From NCBI GenBank assembly GCA_963785765.1, contig CAWAWM010000002.1, forward strand, positions 682,001 through 746,000: a DNA stretch of 64,000 nt. The letters run 5' to 3'. The notes beneath the pieces were generated by a model. The model was not told the origin of the DNA. It saw nothing but the letters and a program-made list of their open reading frames with translations, and did no database searches. Of this stretch, positions 42,114 to 49,780 are shown one piece after another (positions within the stretch are counted from its first letter, which is position 1; every line of letters begins with the position of its first letter). The position numbers and the translations under genes are program-made. Source of the stretch: DATBGO01 sp963785765. GTDB taxonomy: Bacteria; Actinomycetota; Actinomycetes; Streptosporangiales; Streptosporangiaceae.

Positions 42114-42682
42114 GCCGGCGCCTCCGGCCCGGCGCCCGCGGGCCAGCGGAAATCGATCTCCACGTCCACGGCGTCACGCACCCGCAGCGCGCCGAAGAAC
42201 GCGGTATACGGCTTGATCCCGAAGTCGGACTGCCGCACCGAGGTGATGGCCCGGTAGTGATCCGGCCCGGACTCACTGACCTGCAGCTGCAGCGGCCGGG
42301 TCACCGACGCCAGCGTGAGGCTGCCGTTGATCACCCCATCGCCGCCGGCGGTACGGACGAACTTGGTCGCCGAGAAGGTCGCCAGCGGGTGCCGATCCGC
42401 GCCGAGCACCCGCCTGGCGGTGACCGCGATCTCGCGGCGATCCCGGTCGGTGAGCGGCTTGAGACCACCGGCGCCCTCGAGCACGATGAGCGAGCCGATC
42501 TCGACCCGCACTTCAAGATCGGCCGGATCGAGATCCTCGTTGACCGTGAGTTCACCGGACCACCGGCCGACCTCGATGGTCAGGTCGTGGCCTGCCTGCG
42601 CGGCCAGCCCGTCGCGAAAGGTCCTTAAGACGATCCGGCCACTGTCGGTGCCGAACTGGTGGCGTCCTGCATGAAGCGCCAT
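42110..42682 (-). CDS. YceI-family lipid/isoprenoid-binding protein
   Basis: A 190-residue YceI-like beta-barrel. Typical strands are HQFGTDSGRIVLRTFRDGLAAQAGH (in two parts: HQFGTDSGRIVLRT, FRDGLAAQAGHDLTIEV), NEDLDPADLEVRVEIGSL and VLGADRHPLATFSATKF, followed by VTRPLQLQV. YceI proteins bind polyisoprenoids such as quinones in a hydrophobic tunnel. No signal peptide is present, so this copy is cytoplasmic. It opens the coupled maturation operon; a quinone-handling role for the hydrogenase is an attractive but unproven idea. Confidence 0.85.
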   Translation of the reverse strand: MALHAGRHQFGTDSGRIVLRTFRDGLAAQAGHDLTIEVGRWSGELTVNEDLDPADLEVRVEIGSLIVLEGAGGLKPLTDRDRREIAVTARRVLGADRHPLATFSATKFVRTAGGDGVINGSLTLASVTRPLQLQVSESGPDHYRAITSVRQSDFGIKPYTAFFGALRVRDAVDVEIDFRWPAGAGPEAPA

Positions 42683-42776
42683 GGCAGAACCGTAAGACAC
42701 ATGTGGGGGGACGTCCAGCAATCCGACAAGACAGGTATGGCTGAATGGTCGGACAGCTGGCCGGGGAAGCAGCCCG

Positions 42777-43388
42777 CTAAGGGAGCGGTACCTCACCGAA
42801 AACCTCCTGGATCCGCCGCAAATCGCGCATCCTGGGCTCGGTGGCGCCGCCCACCCAGCGGCTGACGGTCTTCACTGAAACGCCGAGCTGCTTGGCGGCT
42901 GCTTCCTGCGTCAGGCCCTCCCTGCGCAGCGCGGTAGCCATCCAGTCGGCGAACGTTCCTGGTTGCTCGCCGCCGGGGGCGGCGACCTGGCCGGCGTCGG
43001 CCCCCGGTCCGGGCGTGAGGACCGGTGGCACCTGCGCGGCCTGGGGTTGCGCGGCCCGCGGACCGCCCGGCCCAGCCGGGGCGGCGGGAAACGGCGAGGT
43101 CAGCTGGTTGTCCGAATGCAGCACGTCCACCTCGACGTGCTCAGGAAAGATGCGGAACGCCACCTGGATCGAGCCGGTCGGCCCGGCGGCGTCCAGAAGC
43201 GCGCGGAAGACCGTCTCGCCGACTTCCCTGGTACCTTCCTCGTTCAGCGGGGATTCGGCCAGGCAGCGGCGGACGAAATCGCGGATGTCCGGGATGGACG
43301 AGGGCCGGGCCGGGAAGATCTGCGAGAGCACCACGACCGGCACGACCTCAATCGGGTCTGTCCCGCCACCGTAGAGGGGCTCAGCCAC
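42777..43388 (-). CDS. GHKL-like/HTH fusion regulator of the hydrogenase locus
   Basis: A 203-residue protein in two parts. Residues about 15-95 (FPARPSSIPDIRDFVRRCLA ... GETVFRALLDAAGP ... AFRIFPEHVEVDVL) resemble the N-terminal half of RsbW-type ATP-binding regulators but lack the G1/G2 nucleotide loops. A Pro/Ala-rich linker follows. Residues about 145-200 form an XRE helix-turn-helix (LTQEAAAKQLGVSVKTVSRWV). It is divergent from the hydrogenase structural operon and 94 nt upstream of the maturation operon, so it is the best candidate for the locus regulator. Confidence 0.75.
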   Translation of the reverse strand: MAEPLYGGGTDPIEVVPVVVLSQIFPARPSSIPDIRDFVRRCLAESPLNEEGTREVGETVFRALLDAAGPTGSIQVAFRIFPEHVEVDVLHSDNQLTSPFPAAPAGPGGPRAAQPQAAQVPPVLTPGPGADAGQVAAPGGEQPGTFADWMATALRREGLTQEAAAKQLGVSVKTVSRWVGGATEPRMRDLRRIQEVFGEVPLP

Positions 43389-43844
43389 CGATCTCTCCTC
43401 ACCCGTAGCCCGCGCGGTACGGCGGGCTCAGGCTAGGGTACGTGGATTGGCGGCCAAACGGGAACCCTCAGCGTGACGAGGAGTCACGGAGGGCAAGTCA
43501 GTTGAGTACCTGCTCATCGGCTCGCTACCGGCCAATAGGCCCATTTGTCCAGGTCTGCTGGCCGGACATTTCTGTCTGGTGTCTGACCGTTTAGTCTTGT
43601 AGCCGGGCTGTTACGGGTCTAGCATGGCGGCGTCTGAGCATCACCACTACGAGGTTGGTCTTGATGTTCCGTCTCGGCACTGCAGCGCGAAATGAGGATC
43701 AGCCCGGCGGGTCGTTAGGACCCAGGGCGGTCAGCACGCTGCCGACTGCGTTTCCCCTCATGGCTCGCGGCCGCCGGGGCACCCTGCTGCGAGTTCACGT
43801 GCATCGCGCGCCAGCCAATCAGGAAGCGAGGAGGTGGCCCCGCC
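43389..43844. promoter_or_regulatory. Divergent control region of the hydrogenase operons
   Basis: A 456-bp gene-free region between the HTH regulator and hhyS. Three inverted repeats stand out: CGTGAC-N5-GTCACG (43472-43488), CCGGACA-N4-TGTCTGG with one mismatch (43563-43580) and GGGTC-N5-GACCC (43709-43723). The stretch 43540-43640 is noticeably less GC-rich and is where I would expect the main promoter. GAGGAGG (43828-43834) precedes the hhyS ATG by 10 nt. A 71-codon ORF overlapping hhyS is not convincing. Confidence 0.6.
43472..43488. promoter_or_regulatory. CGTGAC-N5-GTCACG palindrome, candidate operator
   Basis: Perfect 6-bp arms with a 5-nt spacer (17 bp overall), 84 nt upstream of the HTH regulator start and well upstream of hhyS. 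Size and symmetry suit an XRE dimer, so autoregulation by the divergent regulator is plausible. Confidence 0.45.
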
Positions 43845-44921
43845 ATGGCCACAGGAACCCAGACCGATGACGCCTCGCGGGGCAGCCCGGCGAGCGAGCC
43901 GCTGGTGCACATCCTCTGGATGAACGGCGGGCTCGGCTGCGACGGGGACTCGGTCGCGCTGACCGCGGCCACTCAGCCCAGCATCGAGGAGATCGCGCTC
44001 GGGGCGCTGCCTGGACTGCCCAAGATCGCGGTGCACTGGCCGCTGATCGATTTCGAGTGCGGCCCGGAGACCGGCGCGGACAACTTCATCGAGTGGTGGC
44101 ACAAGGCTGACCGCGGCGAGCTCGATCCGTTCGTCCTGGTCGTGGAGGGGTCGATCCCGAACGAGGCGATCAAGGAAGAAGGCTACTGGTGCGGCTTCGG
44201 CAATAACCCGGCCACCGGCCAGCCGATGACCACCAACGAGTGGCTGGACCGGCTGGCGCCCAAGGCCACGGCGATCCTCGCGGTCGGCACCTGCGCCACC
44301 TATGGCGGGATCCACGCCATGGCCGGCAACCCCACCGGCGCGATGGGTGTCCCTGACTACCTGGGCTGGGACTGGCGGTCGAAGGCAGGCCTGCCGATCG
44401 TCTGCGTGCCGGGCTGCCCGATCCATCCGGACAACCTTTCCGAGACCATCCTGTACCTGCTGTATCAGGTGGCCGGGCAGGCGCCGATGATCCCGCTGGA
44501 TGAGGCACTGCGGCCGACCTGGCTGTTCGGCGCCACCGTGCACGAGGGCTGCGACCGGGCCGGGTACTACGAGCAGGGCGACTTCGCGACCGAGTACGGC
44601 TCGTCCAAGTGCCTGGTCAAGCTGGGCTGCTGGGGGCCGGTGGTCAAGTGCAACGTGCCGAAGCGCGGCTGGATCAACGGGGTGGGCGGCTGCCCGAATG
44701 TCGGCGGGATCTGCATCGCCTGCACGATGCCCGGCTTCCCGGACAAGTTCATGCCGTTCATGGACGAGCCGCCGGGCTCCCGGGTGTCGACCACGGCGAG
44801 CAGCCTGTACGGGACGGTCATCCGGACGCTGCGCGGCTTCACCGCCAAGACCGCCGACGAGGAGCCCAAGTGGCGCAAGAAGGGCGATGAGCTCCTGACC
44901 GGTTACAAGAAGACCTGGTGA
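43845..44921 (+). CDS. hhyS: [NiFe] hydrogenase small subunit, group 1h type
   Basis: A 358-residue small subunit carrying three Fe-S clusters. There is no twin-arginine signal peptide, as expected for the cytoplasmic-side group 1h enzymes. The proximal site reads WMNGGLGCDGDSV: Cys32 is followed at the +3 position by Asp35 instead of Cys, the 3Cys-1Asp cluster known for actinobacterial-type, O2-insensitive hydrogenases. GTCATYGG and PGCPIHPDN give the other proximal ligands; HEGCDRAGYY, SSKCLVKLGCWGP and CPNVGGICIACTMPGFP the medial/distal ones. It is the first gene of the structural operon; hhyL follows 63 nt later. Confidence 0.96.
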   Translation: MATGTQTDDASRGSPASEPLVHILWMNGGLGCDGDSVALTAATQPSIEEIALGALPGLPKIAVHWPLIDFECGPETGADNFIEWWHKADRGELDPFVLVVEGSIPNEAIKEEGYWCGFGNNPATGQPMTTNEWLDRLAPKATAILAVGTCATYGGIHAMAGNPTGAMGVPDYLGWDWRSKAGLPIVCVPGCPIHPDNLSETILYLLYQVAGQAPMIPLDEALRPTWLFGATVHEGCDRAGYYEQGDFATEYGSSKCLVKLGCWGPVVKCNVPKRGWINGVGGCPNVGGICIACTMPGFPDKFMPFMDEPPGSRVSTTASSLYGTVIRTLRGFTAKTADEEPKWRKKGDELLTGYKKTW

Positions 44922-44984
44922 GATCGGCCGGCGACGGCGCCGAGCAGGCCGCCGCGCCCCGCATCAACGGAAGAGGGGTACGCC

Positions 44985-46769
44985 ATGACGACGGTCGATG
45001 ACACCGGCGTAGTGGAGATGGCCTGGGACCCGATCACGCGCATCGTCGGCAGCCTGGGCATCTATACCAAGATCGACTTCAAGCAAAAGCAGGTCGTCGA
45101 GTGCCACAGCACGTCGTCGATCTTCCGCGGCTACAGCATCTTCATGAAGGGCAAGGACCCCAGGGACGCCCACTTCATCACCAGCCGCATCTGCGGCATC
45201 TGCGGTGACAATCACGCGACCTGCTCGGTCTACAACCAGAACATGGCCTACGGTGTCCGGCCGCCGCACCTGGGTGAATGGATCATCAACCTGGGCGAGT
45301 CCGCCGAGTACATGTTCGACCACAACATCTTCCAGGAGAACCTGGTCGGGGTGGACTTCTGCGAGCGGATGGTGGCCGAGACCAATCCGGGCGTCCTGGA
45401 ACTGGCCAACCGTACCGAGGCGCCGCACGCCGCCGACCACGGATACTCCTACATCGGCGACATCATGCGCTCGCTCAACCCGCTGGAAGGCGAGTTCTAT
45501 CGCGAGGCGCTGCAGGTCAGCCGGTCGACGCGGGAGATGTTCTGCCTGATGGAGGGACGCCACGTGCACCCCTCGACGCTGTACCCGGGCGGCGTCGGGA
45601 CAACGGCGACGGTGCAGCTATTCACCGACTACCTGACCAGGCTGATGCGCTACGTGGAATTCATGAAGCGCGTCGTGCCGATGCACGATGACCTGTTCGA
45701 CTTTTTCTACGAGGCACTGCCAGGTTACGAGGAAGTCGGCCGCCGCCGAGCCGACCTGGTCTGCTGGGGGAGCCTGAACGATCCGGAGCACTGCGACTTC
45801 AAGTACGAGAACATGACCAACTGGGGCCGGAAGATGTTTGTCAGCCCCGGCGTCATCCGCGACGGCCAGCTGCTCACCAACGACCTGGTCGAGATCAACC
45901 TGGGCATCCGCATCCTGCTCGGCAGCTCCTATTACGAGGACTGGGAAGACCAGGAGATGTTCGTGACCCGCGATCCGCTGGGCAACCCGGTCGATCGCAG
46001 GCACCCCTGGAACCAGCACACGATCCCGCGGCCCGCCAAGCGGGACTTCGGCGACAAGTACAGCTGGGTCATGTCACCGCGGTGGTTCGACGGCACCGAC
46101 CACCTCGCCGCCGACACCGGCGGCGGCCCGATCGCCCGGCTGTGGGCGACCGCGCTCGGCGGCCTGGTCGACTTCGGCTACGTGCGGTCCACTGGCCACA
46201 GCGTGCTGATCAACCTGCCCAGGACAGTCAGCAAGCCGGAAGCCACCTTCGAGTGGAAGATCCCGGTGGACAAGGCAGGCCGGCCGCTGTCCAACGCGAT
46301 CGAGCGGGACCGGGCCCGCACCTACTTCCAGGCCTATTCGGCCGCCTGTGCCCTGCACTTCATCGAGCGGGCGCTCGCCGAGATCCGGGCCGGCCGCACC
46401 AAGACCTGGGAGCCGTTCACCGTCCCCGATGAGGCGAACAGCTGCGGGTTCACCGAAGCGGTCCGCGGCGTGCTGTCGCACCACATGGTGATCAGGGAAG
46501 GAAAGATCGCCAACTACCACCCCTACCCGCCAACCCCGTGGAACGCGAGCGTCAGGGACAGCTTCGGCACGCCGGGGCCGTACGAGGACGCCGTGCAGAA
46601 CACGCCGATCTTCGAGGAGAACCCGCCGGACAGGTTCAAGGGGATCGACATCATGCGCGCCGTGCGCAGCTTTGACCCGTGCCTGCCGTGCGGCGTGCAC
46701 ATGTACCTCGGCCAGGGCAAGGTCCTCGACAAGGTGCACTCGCCGATGACGGTCACCTTGGCCACCTGA
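44985..46769 (+). CDS. hhyL: [NiFe] hydrogenase large subunit, group 1h type
   Basis: A 594-residue catalytic subunit. L1 motif SRICGICGDNHATC has the Cys70/Cys73 ligands; L2 motif DPCLPCGVH near the end has Cys566/Cys569. A 22-residue tail follows His572, to be removed by the maturation protease. Sequence around L1 and L2 matches the high-affinity hydrogenases (group 1h, formerly group 5) that oxidise atmospheric H2 in actinobacteria during carbon starvation. GAGGGG precedes the ATG. Electrons pass through HhyS and probably the NifU/Rieske protein encoded next to the respiratory quinone pool. Confidence 0.97.
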   Translation: MTTVDDTGVVEMAWDPITRIVGSLGIYTKIDFKQKQVVECHSTSSIFRGYSIFMKGKDPRDAHFITSRICGICGDNHATCSVYNQNMAYGVRPPHLGEWIINLGESAEYMFDHNIFQENLVGVDFCERMVAETNPGVLELANRTEAPHAADHGYSYIGDIMRSLNPLEGEFYREALQVSRSTREMFCLMEGRHVHPSTLYPGGVGTTATVQLFTDYLTRLMRYVEFMKRVVPMHDDLFDFFYEALPGYEEVGRRRADLVCWGSLNDPEHCDFKYENMTNWGRKMFVSPGVIRDGQLLTNDLVEINLGIRILLGSSYYEDWEDQEMFVTRDPLGNPVDRRHPWNQHTIPRPAKRDFGDKYSWVMSPRWFDGTDHLAADTGGGPIARLWATALGGLVDFGYVRSTGHSVLINLPRTVSKPEATFEWKIPVDKAGRPLSNAIERDRARTYFQAYSAACALHFIERALAEIRAGRTKTWEPFTVPDEANSCGFTEAVRGVLSHHMVIREGKIANYHPYPPTPWNASVRDSFGTPGPYEDAVQNTPIFEENPPDRFKGIDIMRAVRSFDPCLPCGVHMYLGQGKVLDKVHSPMTVTLAT

Positions 46770-46777
46770 CCCCTCCC

Positions 46778-46811
46778 GGGCCGGCCCCGGTCCGGGGCCG
46801 GCCCGGATTTT
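46778..46811 (+). terminator. 13-bp hairpin with T-tail after hhyL
   Basis: GGGCCGGCCCCGG (46778-46790) and CCGGGGCCGGCCC (46792-46804) are perfect complements, followed by GGATTTT (46805-46811). It is the closest thing to a classical intrinsic terminator in the window and lies only 9 nt after the hhyL stop, before the rest of the operon. Confidence 0.7.
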
Positions 46812-46813
46812 CA

Positions 46814-46895
46814 CCGGATGGGCCGGTTCCGGCTTCCCGGCTCAGCCCATCCGGCCCGGCTTTCCGCCCGGCCTCCCCGCCCGGCCGGGCGGAAA
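46814..46895 (+). promoter_or_regulatory. Two further hairpins in the hhyL-downstream spacer
   Basis: CCGGATGGGC (46814-46823) pairs with GCCCATCCGG (46845-46854), and TTTCCGCCCGGCC (46861-46873) pairs with GGCCGGGCGGAAA (46883-46895), a 13-bp stem with a 9-nt loop. With the preceding terminator-like hairpin they fill the 162-nt spacer. They may attenuate transcription into the accessory genes or protect the 3' end of the hhySL message. Confidence 0.6.
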
Positions 46896-46931
46896 GACCG
46901 GGACCCCCTGGCAGACGGAGGCGAGAGGCAT

Positions 46932-47873
46932 TTGACCGGCGTGCGGGATGTCGGGGAGCGAGTCGAAGAACTGCTCGCCGGGCTGAGGTCGGCAGGCGGC
47001 AGCGCCGCGCCGGCCGCTGAGGAACTGGTCAGCCTGCTGATCGGCCTCTACGGTGACGGGCTCGGCCGGATCGTGGCCGTGCTGACGGAGGCGGGCCAAG
47101 ACGGTGCCGACCTGCTGGCCAAGCTGGCCGACGATCCGCTGGTGGAGAGCCTGCTGTTGCTGCACGGCCTGCATCCGCTGGACGTGGACGCGCGGATCCA
47201 GCGCGCCCTGGATCAGGTCAGGCCGTATCTGGGTTCGCACGCGGGCGGGGTGGAGTACCTGGGCGTGCGCGACGGAGTGGCGCGGCTGCGGCTGGAGGGC
47301 AGCTGCCACGGCTGCCCGTCGTCGACGGTCACCGTCCAGCTCGCCATCACCGGAGCGGTGCAGGACGCGGCGCCTGAGGTCGATGAGGTCGTCGTGGAGG
47401 GCATGACTCAGCCGCCCGCGCCCGCGCTGCTGCAGATCGGCCAGCGGCCACCGGAGGCTCGCGATCAGGCTCCGGCCGGCGCCCCGGCTGACGCCGCAGG
47501 TTCCGGTGGCCCGGGGGGCGCGGGCGGTGCCGCGCAGCCCGGCGCTGGCGAGGTCAGCTGGATCAGCCTGCCCAACATCGGGCCGCCGAGCGCCCGGCCG
47601 GTCGCAGCCGCGGCCGGCGGCCTGGCGGTACTGGTCTGCGCGGTCCGCGGCACGCTCTACGCCTACCGTGACGCCTGCGCGGCCTGCGGCTCCTCGCTGG
47701 CCGACGGGATCCTCGACCGGGAGTTGCTGACCTGCCCGGCTTGCGAAACGCGTTACAACGTGCGGCTGGCGGGCCGCGGGCTTGACGACGCGGCGGTGCA
47801 CCTCGACCCGCTGCCCTTGCTGACCGACAGCCAGGGCGTGCGGGTGGCCGTGCCGGAGGTGGCGCGGACGTGA
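46932..47873 (+). CDS. NifU-domain/Rieske fusion protein, HhyE-like electron carrier
   Basis: A 313-residue two-domain protein. An N-terminal helical region and NifU C-domain (about residues 95-155: ALDQVRPYLGSHAGGVEYL, EGSCHGCPSSTVT) precede a Pro/Gly/Ala linker. The C-terminal Rieske-like domain (about 205-300) has CAACGSSLADG and LTCPACETRYNV, where C-x2-C pairs replace the usual C-x-H ligands, so the cluster type may differ. In mycobacteria the equivalent HhyE/HucE proteins are needed to pass electrons from hydrogenase to the respiratory chain. TTG 46932 follows GGAGGCGAGAGG; the stop overlaps the next gene by 4 nt. Confidence 0.85.
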   Translation: MTGVRDVGERVEELLAGLRSAGGSAAPAAEELVSLLIGLYGDGLGRIVAVLTEAGQDGADLLAKLADDPLVESLLLLHGLHPLDVDARIQRALDQVRPYLGSHAGGVEYLGVRDGVARLRLEGSCHGCPSSTVTVQLAITGAVQDAAPEVDEVVVEGMTQPPAPALLQIGQRPPEARDQAPAGAPADAAGSGGPGGAGGAAQPGAGEVSWISLPNIGPPSARPVAAAAGGLAVLVCAVRGTLYAYRDACAACGSSLADGILDRELLTCPACETRYNVRLAGRGLDDAAVHLDPLPLLTDSQGVRVAVPEVART

Positions 47874-48616
47874 CTGGTGGCGCTGGCCTGCAAAGGTTCG
47901 TCCGGGGCTCCGGTCCGCCTGCGGCCACGACCGTCCGGGCCGGCGGCCGGGCTGAGGCTTCCCTGTCGCAGCCCGGCCCGTCGCAGCCCGGCCTGTCGCA
48001 GCCCGGCCTGTCGCAGGCCAGCCAGCCCGATCCCGCCCCCGCCGCCGCGGAGAAGTGCGAGATGTGCGCCACGCCGGTCCCGGCCGAGCACAGCCACGTG
48101 GCCGACCTCGAGCACGCCACGCTGCTGTGCGCCTGCCGCGCGTGCTACCTGCTGTTCACCCAGGAGCAGGCGGGACGCGGCAGATACCGGGCCGTGCCCG
48201 ACCGGTATCTGGCCGACCCGTCCAGCCCGCTGTCGACCGCCGAGTGGGACGACCTCGAGATCCCGGTGGGACTGGCGTTCTTCCTGAACAGCTCGGTGCG
48301 GGGCGAGGTGGCCGGGTTCTATCCGAGCCCGGCCGGGGCCACCGAGTGCCGGCTCGACTTGCAGGCCTGGCAGCGGCTCGCCACTGCCCATCCGCTCCTG
48401 GCCGTCGTCGCGCCCGACGTCGAAGCGATCCTGATCAGCCGCACGGACCCGGGCGTCGAGTGCTTCCTGGTCCCGATCGACGCGTGCTACGAACTCGCCG
48501 GCCGGATGCGCCTGCACTGGCGCGGGTTCGACGGCGGATCCGAGGCCAGGGCGAGTATCGCCGAGTTCCTCGACACCGTCCGCATCCGGGCGCGTACCTT
48601 CCGCCAGGGTTCCTGA
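47870..48616 (+). CDS. DUF5947 hydrogenase-locus protein
   Basis: A 248-residue protein of the DUF5947 family. After an N-terminal repeat segment (SQPGL pentapeptides, residues about 32-52) comes the Cys signature CEMCATPVPAEHSHV and LLCACRACYLLFT, able to bind zinc or a cluster. The rest (RYRAVPDRYL, LAFFLNSS, GFYPSPAGATE) is family-typical. It is found with group 1h hydrogenases; function is unknown. It overlaps the NifU/Rieske gene by 4 nt and is followed 1 nt later by the DUF6084 gene, so all are translated together. Confidence 0.85.
   Translation: MTGGAGLQRFVRGSGPPAATTVRAGGRAEASLSQPGPSQPGLSQPGLSQASQPDPAPAAAEKCEMCATPVPAEHSHVADLEHATLLCACRACYLLFTQEQAGRGRYRAVPDRYLADPSSPLSTAEWDDLEIPVGLAFFLNSSVRGEVAGFYPSPAGATECRLDLQAWQRLATAHPLLAVVAPDVEAILISRTDPGVECFLVPIDACYELAGRMRLHWRGFDGGSEARASIAEFLDTVRIRARTFRQGS
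47964..48023 (+). repeat. 15-bp repeats in the DUF5947 gene
   Basis: Four tandem 15-bp units of the type TGTCGCAGCCCGGCC run from 47964 to 48023, the last one diverged. They encode SQPG(L/P) pentapeptides in the non-conserved N-terminal segment, so copy-number changes would not disturb the frame. Confidence 0.85.
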
Positions 48617-48617
48617 G

Positions 48618-49268
48618 ATGGCCGAACTCGTCTTCGACTGCACGGGCGCCCGCCCGGAACCGTACGCGATGGTGCCGTCGATGACACTGACGCTGCGGAT
48701 CGGCGAGACGACCGGCCAGCACGTGGACGCGATCGCGCTGCGCTGCCAGATCAGGATCGAGCCGGCCAGGCGGCGGTACACCGACGCCGAGGCAGAACGG
48801 CTGAACGACCTGTTCGGCGAGACGCAGCGCTGGGCTGACACGCTCAAGCCGCTGCAGCTCACCACCGTGTCGGTCATGGTGCCCGGCTTCACCGGAAGCA
48901 CCGAGATCGACTTGCCCGTGACCTTCACCTACGACCTGGACATCGGTTCGACCAGGTACTTCGCGGGCCTGGAGGCCGGTGAGGTGCCGCTGCTCCTGCT
49001 GTTCAGCGGCACCGTCTTCGGCAGCGCCGACGGCAAGCTCCAGGTCCAGCAGGTGCCCTGGAGCAAGGAGACGGCCTACCGGCTGCCGGTCAGCATCTGG
49101 CGGGAGGCTATCGACGCCCACTTCCCGAACAGCGCCTGGGTCAAGATGAGCCGGCAAACGCTCGATGAGCTGCAGCGCTTCAAGACCAGGCGGGCGCTGC
49201 CGACCTGGGACGCCACCATCCTCGAGCTACTGGCGGAGTCCGCGCAGAGATCGGACCTGCAGCCATGA
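48618..49268 (+). CDS. DUF6084 hydrogenase-locus protein
   Basis: A 216-residue protein of the DUF6084 family, met in actinobacterial group 1h hydrogenase operons. Conserved pieces include ALRCQIRIEPARRRYTDAEAE, LFGETQRWADTLKPLQ, FTYDLDIGSTRYFAGLEAGE and VPWSKETAYRLPVSIWREAID. The fold is probably mostly beta-sheet with no obvious cofactor motif. Function unknown; assembly or membrane tethering of the hydrogenase is possible. The start is 1 nt after the DUF5947 stop, and the stop overlaps the next gene by 4 nt. Confidence 0.85.
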   Translation: MAELVFDCTGARPEPYAMVPSMTLTLRIGETTGQHVDAIALRCQIRIEPARRRYTDAEAERLNDLFGETQRWADTLKPLQLTTVSVMVPGFTGSTEIDLPVTFTYDLDIGSTRYFAGLEAGEVPLLLLFSGTVFGSADGKLQVQQVPWSKETAYRLPVSIWREAIDAHFPNSAWVKMSRQTLDELQRFKTRRALPTWDATILELLAESAQRSDLQP

Positions 49269-49780
49269 CGGTCGATTCGGCGCACCTGGCCCAGGCCCGG
49301 CAGGTGGCCGACGCCATCTTGTACGAGGGCTACCTGCTGTACCCGTATCGCCAGACGGCGCAGAAGAACCAGGCCAGGTTCCAGTTCGGCGTGCTGATGC
49401 CGCCCGCCTACCGCGCGGTCGACGACTGCGAGCTCTCGGCCTGCCAGACCGAGTGCCTGCTGGAATGCCCCGACGCCGCTCAGGTGCGCGTGCTGGTCCG
49501 CTTCCTGCAGTTGCGGCACCGGATCGTCCAGGCTCTCGCGCCAGGCACCGGCGAGCTGCACGACGTGGCCACGTTGTCGGTCGCCGGGGTCGAGTACACG
49601 ACCTGGGATGAGGCCGCCGAACGGGAGCAGTGGGCCGCGGTGCCGGTGACGGAGCTGCTCAGCCAGGACCGGAATGTGGAGTTCCACGTCGGGGCCGGCG
49701 AAGCCAGCGACGATCTGGTCGACTCGGCCGGCCAGCAAGCCGCCGGCTGGTGCACCGGTGGACCGGGATCAGCGGCGTGA
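49265..49780 (+). CDS. N-terminal half of a split hydrogenase-locus protein
   Basis: A 171-codon frame beginning ADAILYEGYLLYPYR (residues about 15-29), QKNQARFQFGVLMPP and a stretch EYTTWDEAAEREQWAAVPV. From about residue 160 the sequence (WCTGGPGSAA) no longer looks right, while the next frame carries on with RLVHRWTGISGVIRMSV. I judge that one base is missing near 49744 and that this and the next entry were one protein of about 515 residues. Alternatively it is a real two-subunit arrangement coupled through GTGA. Function unknown; conserved beside group 1h hydrogenases. Confidence 0.7.
   Translation: MTVDSAHLAQARQVADAILYEGYLLYPYRQTAQKNQARFQFGVLMPPAYRAVDDCELSACQTECLLECPDAAQVRVLVRFLQLRHRIVQALAPGTGELHDVATLSVAGVEYTTWDEAAEREQWAAVPVTELLSQDRNVEFHVGAGEASDDLVDSAGQQAAGWCTGGPGSAA

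Noticed and set aside
43655..43870. 71-codon ORF before hhyS
   Set aside because: Overlaps the hhyS start, lacks a ribosome site and has no recognisable sequence; treated as part of the leader.
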